64,000 nt of DNA from Acinetobacter guillouiae CIP 63.46 (GTDB taxonomy: Bacteria; Pseudomonadota; Gammaproteobacteria; Pseudomonadales; Moraxellaceae). A program made the translations under genes and the position numbers. The stretch spans positions 363,272 to 427,271 of the forward strand of contig NZ_KB849287.1 of assembly GCF_000368145.1 (NCBI RefSeq), read 5' to 3'. Shown here in pieces: positions 1 through 9,978 of the stretch (position 1 is the stretch's first letter; each line of letters begins with the position of its first letter). The notes below the pieces were generated by a model. That model had not been told where the DNA came from and did no database searches. It worked only from the letters and a program-made list of their open reading frames with translations.

Positions 1-242
1 CGACTTCAGGTGACCAAATGGTATTGAATTTCAGTCATCCAACTTCTGTACATATTGTAGATAGTACAGGAAAAGTTTTGGCGACTGGTCGCCAGTCGGC
101 TGCTTTAACCGTTAATGGCCAATCACCATTCCAAATTCGTCTCGATGATGCAACTGCTGTGTCATTAAGCCTTAATAATGAACAGATTTCATTGTCTCCA
201 TATACAGTGAACGGAAAAGCAGAATTCCGTTTGTCACGTTAA
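1..242 (+). CDS. rodZ: RodZ, C-terminal end only (DUF4115 domain)
   Basis: The reading frame is open from the window edge (first full codon at position 3) to the TAA at 240-242, so only about the last 79 residues are present. The segment is a small all-beta domain of the type at the periplasmic end of RodZ (DUF4115), with alternating hydrophobic strands and no catalytic motif. RodZ links MreB to the membrane and sets rod or coccobacillary shape. The helix-turn-helix and membrane segment would lie upstream of the window. The gene directly precedes ispG (21-base gap), the usual order in Acinetobacter and Pseudomonas, and this order is the strongest support for the name. Confidence 0.8.
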   Translation, partial: TSGDQMVLNFSHPTSVHIVDSTGKVLATGRQSAALTVNGQSPFQIRLDDATAVSLSLNNEQISLSPYTVNGKAEFRLSR

Positions 243-263
243 TGGGCAAGAGTAGATAAGATC

Positions 264-1379
264 ATGATTGAGAATCCAATCAAGCGCCGTCCTACACGTA
301 AAATACGTGTAGGTTCAGTGTATGTCGGTGGTGATGCACCGATCAGTATTCAAAGTATGACCAATACTGAAACTTGTGATGTCGATGCAACAGTTGCGCA
401 GATTCAACGCTGTGCAGATGTTGGTGCGGACATTATGCGGGTATCGGTACCGACTATGGAAGCTGCTGAAGCTTTTGGTGAAATTCGTAAACGTGTCACG
501 GTACCATTGGTTGCAGATATTCATTTCGATTATAAAATCGCATTGAAAGTTGCAGACATGGGTGCAGACTGTTTGCGGATCAACCCCGGGAATATTGGTT
601 CTGAAGCCAAGATTCGTGAAGTGGTTGCTGCTGCACGTCATCACGATATTTCTATGCGTATTGGTGTCAATGCTGGATCTTTAGAAAAAGATATCCAAAA
701 GAAATATGGTGAGCCGACAGGTCAGGCATTACTTGAATCTGCAATGCGTCATATCGATATATTGGATCGTTTAAACTTCCATGAGTTTAAAATTTCAGTA
801 AAAGCATCAAATGTATTTTTAACAATGGATGCTTATCGTTTATTATCTGCACAAATTGATAATCCATTACATTTAGGTGTAACCGAAGCTGGGATCTATC
901 GTACGGGTTCAGTGAAATCTGCGATTGCTCTAGGTGGTTTGCTGTTGGATGGCATTGGTGACACCATGCGTATTTCATTGGCGGCTGAGCCTGAAGAAGA
1001 AGTAAAAATTGGTTTTGATATTTTAAAATCCCTGAGCCTTCGTTCAAATGGGATTAACTTTATTGCTTGTCCAAGCTGTTCACGTCAGGAATTTAACGTG
1101 ATCAAAGTGATGCAGGCTTTAGAGGAGCGTTTAGAAGATATTCGTACACCAATGGATGTGTCTGTCATTGGTTGTAAAGTCAACGGTCCGGGTGAAGCAA
1201 AAGAAGCTGATATTGGTATAGTCGGTGCAAGTCCGCGCTCACTCGTGTATCGTAATGGTGAAAAGAGTCACTTAATAGATACAAATCAGTTGGTTGATGA
1301 AATCGAAAGCATGGTTCGTCAACGTGTTCAAGAGCTTGAAAAAGCTAAAGCTAAAGAGATTATTCGTAGTTCATCATGA
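264..1379 (+). CDS. ispG: 4-hydroxy-3-methylbut-2-en-1-yl diphosphate synthase (flavodoxin), IspG
   Basis: IspG converts methylerythritol cyclodiphosphate to HMBPP in the penultimate step of the non-mevalonate isoprenoid pathway, using a [4Fe-4S] cluster. At 371 residues it has normal bacterial length. The N-terminal TIM-barrel part carries SIQSMTNT and RINPGNIG. The C-terminal cluster domain has [10 protein letters not shown] (cysteines near 269 and 272) and [10 protein letters not shown] (cysteine near 304), followed by the conserved Glu. The stop overlaps the hisS start (ATGA), so the two genes are translationally coupled. The family assignment is unambiguous. Confidence 0.97.
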   Translation: MIENPIKRRPTRKIRVGSVYVGGDAPISIQSMTNTETCDVDATVAQIQRCADVGADIMRVSVPTMEAAEAFGEIRKRVTVPLVADIHFDYKIALKVADMGADCLRINPGNIGSEAKIREVVAAARHHDISMRIGVNAGSLEKDIQKKYGEPTGQALLESAMRHIDILDRLNFHEFKISVKASNVFLTMDAYRLLSAQIDNPLHLGVTEAGIYRTGSVKSAIALGGLLLDGIGDTMRISLAAEPEEEVKIGFDILKSLSLRSNGINFIACPSCSRQEFNVIKVMQALEERLEDIRTPMDVSVIGCKVNGPGEAKEADIGIVGASPRSLVYRNGEKSHLIDTNQLVDEIESMVRQRVQELEKAKAKEIIRSSS

Positions 1380-2671
1380 GTTCAATTGTCGCAATTAAAG
1401 GTTTTAATGACTTTCTTCCATCGCAAACACCTGCGTGGAGACGTCTTGAGCAGCATTTAGCATCACTTATGGATGCATACGGTTATCAGCAAATCCGTTT
1501 GCCGGTGGTTGAACATACCAATTTGTTTAAGCGTTCAATTGGTGATGCAACTGATATCGTCGAAAAAGAAATGTATACTTTCTTCGATAAGGGTAATCCG
1601 CCTGAATCTTTAACTTTGCGTCCAGAAGGCACAGCAGGTTGTGTACGTGCAATGTTGGAACATAACTTACTCCGTGGTGCAAATCCACGTGTTTGGTATG
1701 TTGGACCAATGTTCCGCTATGAAAAACCGCAAAAAGGTCGTTATCGCCAGTTTCACCAATTTGGTGTAGAAACTTTTGGTGTAGCGACACCTGATCAAGA
1801 TGCTGAACTGATTCTCATGACTGCGCGTTTATGGAAACGCATGGGTGTTGCAGATAAAGTTCAACTTGAGCTAAATACCTTGGGCGAGTCTGATGAACGT
1901 GCAGAGTATCGTGCTGCATTGGTTGAATTTCTTACAGCGCATCACGCTGATTTGGATGAAGATTCGCAACGTCGTTTAACCACCAATCCATTGCGAATTT
2001 TAGATTCGAAAGATGCACGAACTCAGCAAATTCTTGAAAATGCACCTAAGTTGCATGATTTCTTAAAAGAAGACAGTTTGAATCATTTTGCTCAATTGCA
2101 ACAGTATTTAACTGATGCGGGTATTGAGTTTGTCATCAATCAAAAACTAGTCCGTGGTTTAGACTATTACAACAAAACTGTTTTTGAATGGACAACGACA
2201 CATTTAGGTTCTCAAGGAACGGTATGTGCGGGTGGTCGTTATGATGGTTTGGTTGGACAGCTGAAAGGTAAGCCTGATCAATCTGTACCAGCAGTTGGTT
2301 TTGCCATGGGCATGGAACGTTTATTATTGCTTCTTGAACAAGTTGAAGACAATACACCTGTGCGTGAATGTGAGTTATTCTTGCTGTCAGATCCTGCAAC
2401 ACAAGGTCAGGCTTTGGTATTGGCTGAACAAATTCGTGATCAACTTGAAGCTGTAAATAGTACAATTCGTTTGAAAACAGGTTCACAGGGTTCAATGAAG
2501 AGTCAAATGAAGAAGGCAGACCAATCGGGTGCCAGCTATGCTTTGATCTTTGGTGAGCGTGAGGCTGTAGCGCAGCAAGTTTTAGTCAAAGAACTTGCGA
2601 CAGCAGAACAATATGAAATTAAGGCCACTGAAATTGTGCCTTTTTTCATTGAAAAATTTTCGTCAAAATAA
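1376..2671 (+). CDS. hisS: Histidyl-tRNA synthetase
   Basis: This class II aminoacyl-tRNA synthetase charges tRNA-His in the cytoplasm. Class II motif 2 appears as the stretch starting [17 protein letters not shown]. The histidine-specific motifs [12 protein letters not shown] and GGRYDGL follow, and a C-terminal anticodon-binding domain covers roughly residues 330-431. The length of 431 residues is typical. The ATG overlaps the ispG stop by four bases, so expression is coupled to ispG. A 30-base gap with an AAGGGGAG-type ribosome binding site separates it from the next gene of the same transcription unit. Confidence 0.97.
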   Translation: MSSIVAIKGFNDFLPSQTPAWRRLEQHLASLMDAYGYQQIRLPVVEHTNLFKRSIGDATDIVEKEMYTFFDKGNPPESLTLRPEGTAGCVRAMLEHNLLRGANPRVWYVGPMFRYEKPQKGRYRQFHQFGVETFGVATPDQDAELILMTARLWKRMGVADKVQLELNTLGESDERAEYRAALVEFLTAHHADLDEDSQRRLTTNPLRILDSKDARTQQILENAPKLHDFLKEDSLNHFAQLQQYLTDAGIEFVINQKLVRGLDYYNKTVFEWTTTHLGSQGTVCAGGRYDGLVGQLKGKPDQSVPAVGFAMGMERLLLLLEQVEDNTPVRECELFLLSDPATQGQALVLAEQIRDQLEAVNSTIRLKTGSQGSMKSQMKKADQSGASYALIFGEREAVAQQVLVKELATAEQYEIKATEIVPFFIEKFSSK

Positions 2672-2701
2672 GCCGATAATCATAAGGAAAAGGGGAGTCA
2701 A

Positions 2702-3403
2702 ATGAGTGCAATGACTGATGATGAGCAACTGGATAGTGTGAAGTCATTTTTTAAGAAATATGGCTCGGCTATGGTGACAGGTGTCCTCATTGCATTGATT
2801 GCCTTTTTCGGTAGGGAATATTGGCAAAAGAAAACTTTGGCTGAAAATCAAAATGAAACAGCCAAAGTTCAGCAATTGATGGATGAGGCGCGAGCAGCCA
2901 ATGGTGATGCTAAAGTCACTGCTGCCTTAGTCGCGTCAGCAGATAAAATTGTCAAAGACAATCCAGATTCTGTTCATGCAATTCAAGCACAAATTGTCAT
3001 GGCAAAAGTTGCCTATGATAAAAATGACTATGCATTGGCTGAGCGTGAACTGAAAAAAGTTGAAAATTCTAAAATTAAAGACGCTGGTTTGTTACAAGTT
3101 GTAAAAATCAAACTTGCCGATGCACAATTGGCGCAAAAGAAGTTTGATGAAGCCTTGAAAACCTTGTCAGCTGTGAATGATCCTGCTTTTCAGGCAAGTG
3201 CTGATGAGTTAAAAGGTGATATTTATGTGGCAAAAAATGACACTGAAAATGCAAAAAAATCGTATCAAGCAGCATGGAATGCGGTCGTTGAGCGTAAACA
3301 AGAACGTCAAATTTTACAAATTAAACTCGAAAGTGTTGGCGTATTAGTAGAAGATCCTGATCTTGAACGCCCAATCTTAGCAACACAAGTGGATGAGTCT
3401 TAA
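2702..3403 (+). CDS. YfgM-like tetratricopeptide membrane protein
   Basis: A 233-residue protein with a short cytoplasmic N-terminus, one membrane segment at about residues 20-38 (VTGVLIALIAFFGREYW), and a periplasmic tail of alpha-helical TPR-like repeats rich in Ala, Lys and Asp. This is the architecture of YfgM, an ancillary SecYEG partner that hands secreted proteins to periplasmic chaperones. It lies between hisS and bamB exactly as in other gammaproteobacteria. Its TAA shares its last base with the bamB ATG. Family membership is well supported; a role at the translocon is carried over from E. coli work. Confidence 0.88.
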   Translation: MSAMTDDEQLDSVKSFFKKYGSAMVTGVLIALIAFFGREYWQKKTLAENQNETAKVQQLMDEARAANGDAKVTAALVASADKIVKDNPDSVHAIQAQIVMAKVAYDKNDYALAERELKKVENSKIKDAGLLQVVKIKLADAQLAQKKFDEALKTLSAVNDPAFQASADELKGDIYVAKNDTENAKKSYQAAWNAVVERKQERQILQIKLESVGVLVEDPDLERPILATQVDES

Positions 3404-4551
3404 TGGATAGAAATTTTAAAATACCTTTTGCTTTAGCAATCTTATCAATCGCTTTAATCGGCTGTTCAAGTAATAAGACGAAAGAAGTGAAGATTAAGCC
3501 AAATCCACTGCCTAAAGTTGCACAAGCTTCGAGTTTGGTTCAAGTATTTTCGACCAGTGTCTCTTCGACCAGCAGTGAAGATGCATTACGTCTACGTTTA
3601 GATACAGACAATGGTGTTGTGTTTGCTTTAGATCCAAAAGGTGAAGTGGCTGCCTATAAAGGCAAACAGCGCTTATGGAATGCTAAAGTTACCAAAGATG
3701 GCTTAAGTTCTGGTGTTGAAGCAGCAGATGGTGTGGTGATTGTTGGTAATCAAAAAGGGCATGTTTTTGCATTAGACCAAGCGACGGGTGCAACCAAATG
3801 GTCTGCGCAATTGTCAGGTGCAATTATCAGTTCTGCTTTGATTCAATCTGGTCGCGTGATTGTGGTTGCAAATGACGGTACGGTTTATGCCTTAGATGTT
3901 GCGACAGGTCAGCAAGCGTGGACTTATAAGTTACCAAGCGCTTCATTTAGCTTAAGAGGCCAAGCCACTCCAGTTAGTTTAGATCCACGTACCGTGCTTA
4001 TCGGCACTTCTACTGGCTATATTTTTGCAATAGATAGCCTTGCAGGTGTACCGCGTTTGCAACGTCGTGTTGCGGTATCTGAAGGTCGTTCTGATATTCA
4101 GCGCTTGATTGATGTGGACAGTGAGCCTGTCGTTTCAGGACAATATGTGGTTACGACGAGTTTCCAAGGGCAAGTTACTGTTCTAGATTTGGCTTCACAA
4201 CGCGTTTTGTGGAGTGAAAATTCAAGCAGTATCAACCGTCCAGAAGTGACCGATGGTAAAGTCATCGTATCGCAAACTGATGGTCAAATTATTGCGTATG
4301 ACTTGATTACAGGTCAGCAGCTTTGGAAAAATGAGCAACTGCTCAATCGTAACTTAAGTAACCCTGTATTGCTCGGTTCAAATCTTGTTGTGGGTGATTT
4401 AGATGGTTATTTACATCAAATTGATCCAAATACAGGAACAACGTTAGGTCGTGCTAAAACCAGTGGTGAAGTACGTACTTTGAGAGTGATTGATAATCAA
4501 GTTTATGTTTCGACACGCAAAGGTGCAATGAGTATCTGGCAAAGTCGTTAA
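3403..4551 (+). CDS. bamB: Outer membrane assembly lipoprotein BamB
   Basis: BamB is a lipoprotein of the BAM complex that inserts beta-barrel proteins into the outer membrane. The N-terminus is a lipoprotein signal ending in a lipobox around SIALIGC, with the lipidated Cys at residue 21. The rest is an eight-bladed PQQ-type beta-propeller with repeated blade motifs such as VFALDQATGATKWS, VYALDVATGQQAWTY and IIAYDLITGQQLW. The length of 382 residues is normal. It is the last gene before a strong terminator at 4631-4670 and overlaps the preceding gene by one base. Confidence 0.95.
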   Translation: MDRNFKIPFALAILSIALIGCSSNKTKEVKIKPNPLPKVAQASSLVQVFSTSVSSTSSEDALRLRLDTDNGVVFALDPKGEVAAYKGKQRLWNAKVTKDGLSSGVEAADGVVIVGNQKGHVFALDQATGATKWSAQLSGAIISSALIQSGRVIVVANDGTVYALDVATGQQAWTYKLPSASFSLRGQATPVSLDPRTVLIGTSTGYIFAIDSLAGVPRLQRRVAVSEGRSDIQRLIDVDSEPVVSGQYVVTTSFQGQVTVLDLASQRVLWSENSSSINRPEVTDGKVIVSQTDGQIIAYDLITGQQLWKNEQLLNRNLSNPVLLGSNLVVGDLDGYLHQIDPNTGTTLGRAKTSGEVRTLRVIDNQVYVSTRKGAMSIWQSR

Positions 4552-4630
4552 CAGTTAATCAACAGACACGATTAGGATTCTCTATTTTTTTAGTCTTGTG
4601 TTAAAATAGAGCAATCCGTATGAATTCCAT

Positions 4631-4670
4631 ACACGGGGTGATTGAAAATCAATACCCCGTGTTTTTATTT
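4631..4670 (+). terminator. Intrinsic terminator after bamB
   Basis: ACACGGGGT (4631-4639) pairs with ACCCCGTGT (4654-4662), and an inner ATTGA/TCAAT stem extends the hairpin. A run of T follows at 4662-4670. It ends the rodZ-ispG-hisS-yfgM-bamB transcription unit. Confidence 0.88.
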
Positions 4671-4751
4671 TAGGTTTTTCCTATTCTTCTTCCTATACAT
4701 TTCTGATGTTCAGACCAGTCATACTGGCTGATCTTGAATAAAGGTTATTTT

Positions 4752-6161
4752 ATGAAACCCGTAATTGCGCTCATTGGTCGTCCAAACGTCGGCAAATCAA
4801 CGTTATTCAACCAGATTACCAAGAGCCGTGATGCACTCGTTGCTGATTTTGCTGGTCTTACCCGAGATCGTAAATATGGTGATGCAACTTATGAAAATAA
4901 ATCTTTCATTGTCGTTGATACTGGGGGTATCGGTGAAAATGAAGGTGGTATCGACTCATATATGGCAGAGCAATCAAAAACTGCGATTAATGAAGCCGAT
5001 ATCATTGTTTTTGTTGTCGATGCACGTGCTGGTCTATTGGCTTCTGATGAGCAGATTGCCCGTGAGTTGCGTACACTTGGTAAAAAGGTTTACTTGGTTG
5101 CCAACAAAGTCGATGGTGTACATGCTGAAGCTGCATTAGTTGAATTTTATAAACTTGGTATGGGTGAACCCTTACAAGTTGCGGCAAGTCATGGTCGTGG
5201 TGTTCAACAAATGCTTGAGGATATCTTGGTGGATGTCCCTGAAGATGAAAACCCAGAAGAACACGATAAGGCAACAGGTTTACGCTTAGCAATTATTGGT
5301 CGCCCAAATGTCGGTAAATCTACTTTGGTTAACCGTTTGTTAGGTGAAGATCGCGTTGTTGCATTTGACCAACCGGGTACAACCCGTGACTCGATTTATA
5401 TTCCGTTTGAACGTGATGGTCGTCAATATACCTTGATCGACACTGCTGGTGTACGTCGTAAAGGTAAAGTTGATGAAATGATTGAGAAATTCTCAATCGT
5501 TAAAACGCTACAAGCGATTAAAGATGCACATGTCATCGTGGTGGTTTTAGATGCACGTGAAGGTGTGGTTGAACAAGATCTACATTTGATCGGTTATGCA
5601 CTTGAAGCTGGTCGTGCCATGGTGATCGCCATTAACAAATGGGACAACATGACAGAGTATGATCGCAAACAATGTAAATTGGATGTTGATCGTCGTTTTG
5701 ACTTTATTCCTTGGGCAAAAGTACATTTGATTTCTGCTTTGCATGGAACAGGTGTCGGTGAGATGTATCCAACCATTCACCGTGCTTATGATTCATCACA
5801 CTTAAAAGTTTCACCTGCAAAATTAACTCAGATTTTGAATGATGCAACTGAAGCACATCAACCGCCAATGATCAGTGGTAAACGTATTAAGATGCGTTAT
5901 GCCCACATGGGTGGACAAAACCCACCAACGATTGTGATTCATGGTAATAAGGTGGATAAGACGCCTGCGGACTATCGTCGTTATTTAGAAAATGTCTTCC
6001 GTAAAGTGTATAACCTTGAAGGTACACCAGTTCGCGTTGACTTTAAAACAGCTGAAAATCCATTTGAAGGCCGTAAATCTCAAATTGATGAGCGTGTTGC
6101 AGCACGTCGTCGTCGTTATGTACAGAAATTTAAAAAGGCTGAAAAGAAATTTAGAAGCTAA
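4752..6161 (+). CDS. der: Ribosome biogenesis GTPase Der (EngA)
   Basis: Der is an essential GTPase with two tandem G domains that acts in 50S subunit assembly. Both Walker A motifs read GRPNVGKST (about residues 9-17 and 183-191). The G3 motifs DTGG and DTAG and the G4 motifs NKVD and NKWD are all visible, and a KH-like domain fills the last 110 residues with a basic tail. I start at the ATG at 4752 (MKPVIALIG), preceded by AAGG at 4741-4744. An in-frame TTG at 4734 is possible but adds six residues foreign to the family. Length is then 469 residues. Confidence 0.96.
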   Translation: MKPVIALIGRPNVGKSTLFNQITKSRDALVADFAGLTRDRKYGDATYENKSFIVVDTGGIGENEGGIDSYMAEQSKTAINEADIIVFVVDARAGLLASDEQIARELRTLGKKVYLVANKVDGVHAEAALVEFYKLGMGEPLQVAASHGRGVQQMLEDILVDVPEDENPEEHDKATGLRLAIIGRPNVGKSTLVNRLLGEDRVVAFDQPGTTRDSIYIPFERDGRQYTLIDTAGVRRKGKVDEMIEKFSIVKTLQAIKDAHVIVVVLDAREGVVEQDLHLIGYALEAGRAMVIAINKWDNMTEYDRKQCKLDVDRRFDFIPWAKVHLISALHGTGVGEMYPTIHRAYDSSHLKVSPAKLTQILNDATEAHQPPMISGKRIKMRYAHMGGQNPPTIVIHGNKVDKTPADYRRYLENVFRKVYNLEGTPVRVDFKTAENPFEGRKSQIDERVAARRRRYVQKFKKAEKKFRS

Positions 6162-6180
6162 ATTTAGCGTTGAACACACC

Positions 6181-6209
6181 AAAACCCAAAGTGATCTTTG
6201 GGTTTTTTT
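6181..6209 (+). terminator. Intrinsic terminator after der
   Basis: AAACCCAAA (6182-6190) and TTTGGGTTT (6197-6205) form a 9-bp stem with a six-base loop, followed by a T run to 6209. It lies only 12 bases before the next start codon. Confidence 0.9.
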
Positions 6210-6220
6210 GATTTAAGATA

Positions 6221-6892
6221 ATGAAAAATGTTTGGGAATGGATTGTGAATCGTATTATTCAATTGGATGTTAATTCTATTCAAAATATTCTTCCGACTTA
6301 CCATTCGAGCGATCGAAAGGGGCAGATCCAAGAACTGAAACAGGCGATCTATCAATATAGAAACCAATTGTTGTCCGATATTTTTTCAGTTGAAATCAGT
6401 AACCACTCGTTTGAAAAAACAGATTTTGGTAAACCCTATTTAATTGATTATCCAAAGTTTCACGTGAATCATTCACATAGCCAGCAACATTATGCTTTGG
6501 CGAGTAGCCAGCAAATCCAAGATTTGGGTGTGGATGTTGAGGATTTAGATCGAAAAGTTCGCTTTGAAGCTTTAGCAAAACATGCTTTTCATCCCCAAGA
6601 ATATCAAGCTTGGCAAGCGTTAGACTTTGATCCTACTTTTTGGTTTAAGGTGTGGACCACCAAAGAGGCGATTTTAAAAGCATCAGGCCTAGGGATTCGT
6701 TTGAGTCTAAATGAGCTAAATACTGGAGTGCATGTGGTGAATGATGGTGGGATCTCTACGCATCCGTTATTGGGCAGCTTTGCCTACCAAAATCTCCAGC
6801 TGAGCCGAGTCATGCTGACGGTGGCATGGCGTTCTGAATTATCCTGTAAGGGCTTTGCATTTCCACAGATTCAAATCATTCAACATGGTTGA
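6221..6892 (+). CDS. 4'-phosphopantetheinyl transferase (Sfp/EntD superfamily)
   Basis: The enzyme would move the phosphopantetheine arm of CoA onto a carrier protein (fatty-acid, siderophore or polyketide type). The superfamily motifs are LGVDVEDLDR near residue 105 (metal-binding Asp and Glu) and FKVWTTKEAILKASG near 143-157 (catalytic Glu and Lys). The length of 223 residues suits the Sfp type. The ATG at 6221 has a poor ribosome binding site; a GTG at 6245 behind a GGGAATGGA stretch is an alternative that removes eight residues. No carrier-protein or synthetase gene is nearby, so the substrate cannot be told from context. Confidence 0.85.
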   Translation: MKNVWEWIVNRIIQLDVNSIQNILPTYHSSDRKGQIQELKQAIYQYRNQLLSDIFSVEISNHSFEKTDFGKPYLIDYPKFHVNHSHSQQHYALASSQQIQDLGVDVEDLDRKVRFEALAKHAFHPQEYQAWQALDFDPTFWFKVWTTKEAILKASGLGIRLSLNELNTGVHVVNDGGISTHPLLGSFAYQNLQLSRVMLTVAWRSELSCKGFAFPQIQIIQHG

Positions 6893-7271
6893 TTAAAGAC
6901 CGTATAGACGTTTTCATTCTGCATAACACATAAATCGCAGCAACGTTATTCCGTATTCGATTGTGGTATCTATACGTCTAAGTGCTGAAACTTTCAAGCT
7001 TAAGCCACATGTGTTGCAAATCGGCATTGTTTAATAAAACCAGTTAAATGTAAGCTGCTTATCTTTAAATAAAAATAAATAGTACTCGATCACGATCAAC
7101 AATCTTGCTCGTCGCGTGTACTTTGTAAGCTATATTTTTTACATAAAAATTAGTTTATTTCTCCATGAAATTCTCTATACTTGATAAATTAAATGATAAT
7201 TAAGTAGCGAAAATACTAATTATTGTGAATTTAAAGCGATGAAAAAGCGATAGGTTAGGATTAATTATATA
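6893..7271. other. Gene-free stretch before the ammonium transporter
   Basis: About 380 bases with no credible coding frame. It is AT-rich, especially from 7060 on, and presumably holds the promoter of the transporter gene. TAGACG near 6905 recurs as CGTCTA near 6975, a weak inverted pair. I see no clear operator, RNA gene or terminator. Confidence 0.5.
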
Positions 7272-8504
7272 GTGCGATTTAAATACTTCATCAGCTTAAT
7301 TTGCATCATATTTTTTTATCCAAATTTTAGTTTTGCTTCAAGTTTAGAAAGTGATCTTGCTGCTTTTAATCTCATTACCAACTACGAGCTTTTATTCTTT
7401 GGTGGAATATTTGTCATTCTGATGCAAGCTGGCTTTGCTGTAGTTGAAGGCGGATATGAAAACACCTATAAGTCAATTTCCGCATTATTGGTCAATTATG
7501 TTTCAGCAGTTTTAGGAACGCTTATTTTTGGTTTCTTCTGCGCAAAAATTCTCCTTGCAGGCGATGCCAGCTCCGAAAAATATATGAATGGCATGCTGCA
7601 TGGTTGGCATTGGAATTTATTATTTTTTTATACCCTAATGGCCACCACAATAACCACTGTGGTTGGGCGAGTGATTCCCAGTAAAGTTCCCTTATTTGTC
7701 AACTGGATAACCGGTTTAATGATCGCAGGTGTGATCTTTCCTTTCTTTAGTAGCTGGACTTGGGGAAATATCTTATTCGGTAAGGGCTGGTTAAAAGAGT
7801 TAGGATTTATTGATTTTGCGGGTTCAACAGTGGTGCATTCCACCGCAGCATGGATTGTGTTGGCGGGCTACTTAACTTTAAAACCTCAAGACCGACAAGA
7901 AATCTTAAAAAAAGACTTAATCTTTGAAGATTATAAAATCTTATCTTTGGCATTGGCTGGCTTTATTCTTTGGCTGGCATGGTCAGGTCTAAATGTAGTT
8001 TATATCTCAGCACTCTATGCGGATATTGGAGTCATTGTCATCAATGCCTTTGCTGCACTCTTTGGGGCAATGATTGCCCCCTTGATTTTTTCCTTGGTAC
8101 TCAACAATAAAATTATTTCATGGGTTGAAATGATTAAAGGTGCTTTGGGTGGCTTGGTGGCGATCACGGCAAGTTGTGGTTTAGTGAATTTGTCATCGGC
8201 ATTGATTATTGGCTTAGTTTCTGGATTATTCACAATCTATTTACCCCGTTTATTGACCTATTGGATTGATTCTAAGCATATTCGTGAAGTTGTTGTGGTA
8301 CATGGTATTTGTGGAGCATGGGGCACACTGGCTGTTTCTTTGACAGATAACCCCGTGATTAATTTAGCCAACAAGGCCAGTGTTATCGATCAAAGTATTG
8401 GGATTGCGGTAAATTTTGTGTGGAGTTTTGGCGTTGCATTCTTAGTATTTAAACTGATTTGTAAACTGCGTAATGCATACTCAATTAAGTCGTTAAAAAA
8501 TTGA
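7272..8504 (+). CDS. Amt-family ammonium transporter
   Basis: A polytopic inner-membrane protein of 410 residues with about eleven membrane helices after an N-terminal hydrophobic leader (residues 5-22). Amt landmarks are AGFAVVEGG, DFAGSTVVH (first pore His) and VVVVHGICGAWGT (second pore His). It should conduct ammonium/ammonia across the inner membrane. The start is GTG at 7272 behind AGGA. No glnK (PII) gene is adjacent, which is unusual for bacterial amtB and leaves its control unclear. It is convergent with rsfS, with a shared terminator between them. Confidence 0.88.
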   Translation: MRFKYFISLICIIFFYPNFSFASSLESDLAAFNLITNYELLFFGGIFVILMQAGFAVVEGGYENTYKSISALLVNYVSAVLGTLIFGFFCAKILLAGDASSEKYMNGMLHGWHWNLLFFYTLMATTITTVVGRVIPSKVPLFVNWITGLMIAGVIFPFFSSWTWGNILFGKGWLKELGFIDFAGSTVVHSTAAWIVLAGYLTLKPQDRQEILKKDLIFEDYKILSLALAGFILWLAWSGLNVVYISALYADIGVIVINAFAALFGAMIAPLIFSLVLNNKIISWVEMIKGALGGLVAITASCGLVNLSSALIIGLVSGLFTIYLPRLLTYWIDSKHIREVVVVHGICGAWGTLAVSLTDNPVINLANKASVIDQSIGIAVNFVWSFGVAFLVFKLICKLRNAYSIKSLKN

Positions 8505-8537
8505 GTACTTAAAAGCTTTGAAAAAAGCCAAGCACTA

Positions 8538-8564
8538 AAAAAAGCGACATAAAGTCGCTTTTTT
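8538..8564. terminator. Bidirectional terminator between amt and rsfS
   Basis: AAAAAAGCGAC (8538-8548) and GTCGCTTTTTT (8554-8564) form a perfect 11-bp stem with a five-base loop. A-rich and T-rich flanks make it usable from both strands. Confidence 0.9.
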
Positions 8565-8588
8565 CATATTTAAGTTCTGTATTAAAAG

Positions 8589-8990
8589 TTAGGCAACACT
8601 TTCAGGTGTCGCACGCCATAAACTTTCCAGATCATAAAATTTACGTGCTGTTGGTAGCATCACATGTACGACTACAAATCCTAAATCGATAAGGATCCAT
8701 TCAGCGTCTCGTTCACCTTCAACACCAATTGGGCGAAAGCCTGCTTTACGTGCTTCTTCAGCAACATTGTCAGCAAGTGCTTTAACATGGCGTGTTGATG
8801 TCCCGCTCGCGATGACAATTGCATCTGAAACGTTGCTAATAGCGCTGACATCAAGTTGAATAATATCTTTGGCTTTTACATCAAGTAGAGCTTCTTGTAC
8901 GACTTTTAAACAAGTCTGTACGTCTTGATTTTGAGTGTTCATTGCAAGTTCGTGAGAATTAGAAGCGCTGGGCGATGGTTCTAAATTCAT
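8589..8990 (-). CDS. rsfS: Ribosome silencing factor RsfS
   Basis: RsfS (DUF143/Iojap family) binds uL14 on the 50S subunit and blocks subunit joining under nutrient stress. Family motifs are VSDAIVIASGTSTRHVKALA, GVEGERDAEWILIDLG and VVHVMLPTARKFYDLESLW. Three in-frame starts exist: 9020 (no good ribosome binding site), 8990 (GGAA about ten bases upstream, 133 residues) and 8942 (117 residues, closest to the family core). I chose 8990 with moderate confidence. No nadD lies beside it here. Confidence 0.9.
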   Translation of the reverse strand: MNLEPSPSASNSHELAMNTQNQDVQTCLKVVQEALLDVKAKDIIQLDVSAISNVSDAIVIASGTSTRHVKALADNVAEEARKAGFRPIGVEGERDAEWILIDLGFVVVHVMLPTARKFYDLESLWRATPESVA

Positions 8991-9092
8991 ATAAGGTATA
9001 TTTTCCAGAAAATATCTCATCTTCTAATATAGCGCTTTTGTCTAAAAAATACAAATTATACAATGCAACCGTTTGCCTAAGTAAACACCTAT

Positions 9093-9887
9093 TTAATAGC
9101 TATGGTTGTTGGAAAAATATTTTTCTTTCCATGCAAATGACTGATTTGAATGCGATTGTGGCTTGTATTCTGCTGCAATAAAGCCCGTATAGGCGCTTTG
9201 TTTTAACCAGGAAAAAATTGCAGAATAATCAATTTGTGCGGTATCTGGTTCATGACGTCCTGGGCAGTCAGCAAATTGGATATGCCCAATCCAATCAATA
9301 TTTTCTTGTAAGGCTGCCAGTACATCTTCGCCCATCATCGCCATGTGGTAACAGTCAAATTGCATTTTTAATGCAGGATGCTGTACTGCTTCTAACATTT
9401 CTTGGCCTTGTGCAATATTTTGAACCAAGAAACGTGGCATGTCTGTACCATTGATCATTTCAAATACAGGCTGAATATCACGATTAGAGAGCAGATGACA
9501 AGCCAGTTTTAAATTGTTTGCCAAGGTGTTTAAACAGGGGAGTAAATCGGCATCTTGTGGTTGTTTACCTGCCAAAATATTGACGTTTGGAACATTGAGC
9601 GCTTCTGCATATTCAATTGCAAGTTCCAATGCTTGATGAAATGCCAGTTCTTGACCAGGCACACCAGCAAGTCCGTTTCCACCTTGCATCAAGTCACCGG
9701 CGGGAACGTTGATCAGGCAAAGGCTGAGGTCATATTGTTCAAGTTGCGCTTGAATCTCTTCAATGCTTAATTCATACGGAAATTGAATTTCGACATTGTG
9801 GAAGCCATGAAGATGTGCCAAAGCAAAGCGTTCAATGAGCGGCACTTCAGTAAAAATCAAGGATAGGTTTACTGCGAGTTTAGTCAT
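9093..9887 (-). CDS. Hydroxypyruvate isomerase-like TIM-barrel protein
   Basis: A 264-residue sugar-isomerase-like TIM barrel. The start MTKLAVNLSLIFTEVPLIERF, then GFHNVEIQFPYE, FEMINGTDMP and GHIQFADCPGRHEPDTAQIDY are hallmarks of the Hyi/OtnI group, with metal-binding Glu, Asp and His in the last two. Known members interconvert hydroxypyruvate and tartronate semialdehyde, or 2-oxo-tetronates. It follows a GarR-like dehydrogenase gene by 91 bases on the same strand, and such pairs occur in glyoxylate and tetronate catabolism. There is no glyoxylate carboligase or kinase here, so the substrate is open. GGAGCG precedes the ATG. Confidence 0.82.
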   Translation of the reverse strand: MTKLAVNLSLIFTEVPLIERFALAHLHGFHNVEIQFPYELSIEEIQAQLEQYDLSLCLINVPAGDLMQGGNGLAGVPGQELAFHQALELAIEYAEALNVPNVNILAGKQPQDADLLPCLNTLANNLKLACHLLSNRDIQPVFEMINGTDMPRFLVQNIAQGQEMLEAVQHPALKMQFDCYHMAMMGEDVLAALQENIDWIGHIQFADCPGRHEPDTAQIDYSAIFSWLKQSAYTGFIAAEYKPQSHSNQSFAWKEKYFSNNHSY

Positions 9888-9978
9888 AAGAACGCTCCTT
9901 GCTATATTTGGACTCTCATCTTCAATGTAGTAGGCAATAGATTATTTTTCAACTTATTTATGTGTAGTTCCGTGTATT

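Noticed and set aside
315-1047. Minus-strand ORFs inside ispG
   Set aside because: They are shadows of a strongly conserved gene, have low-complexity translations, and show no ribosome binding site.
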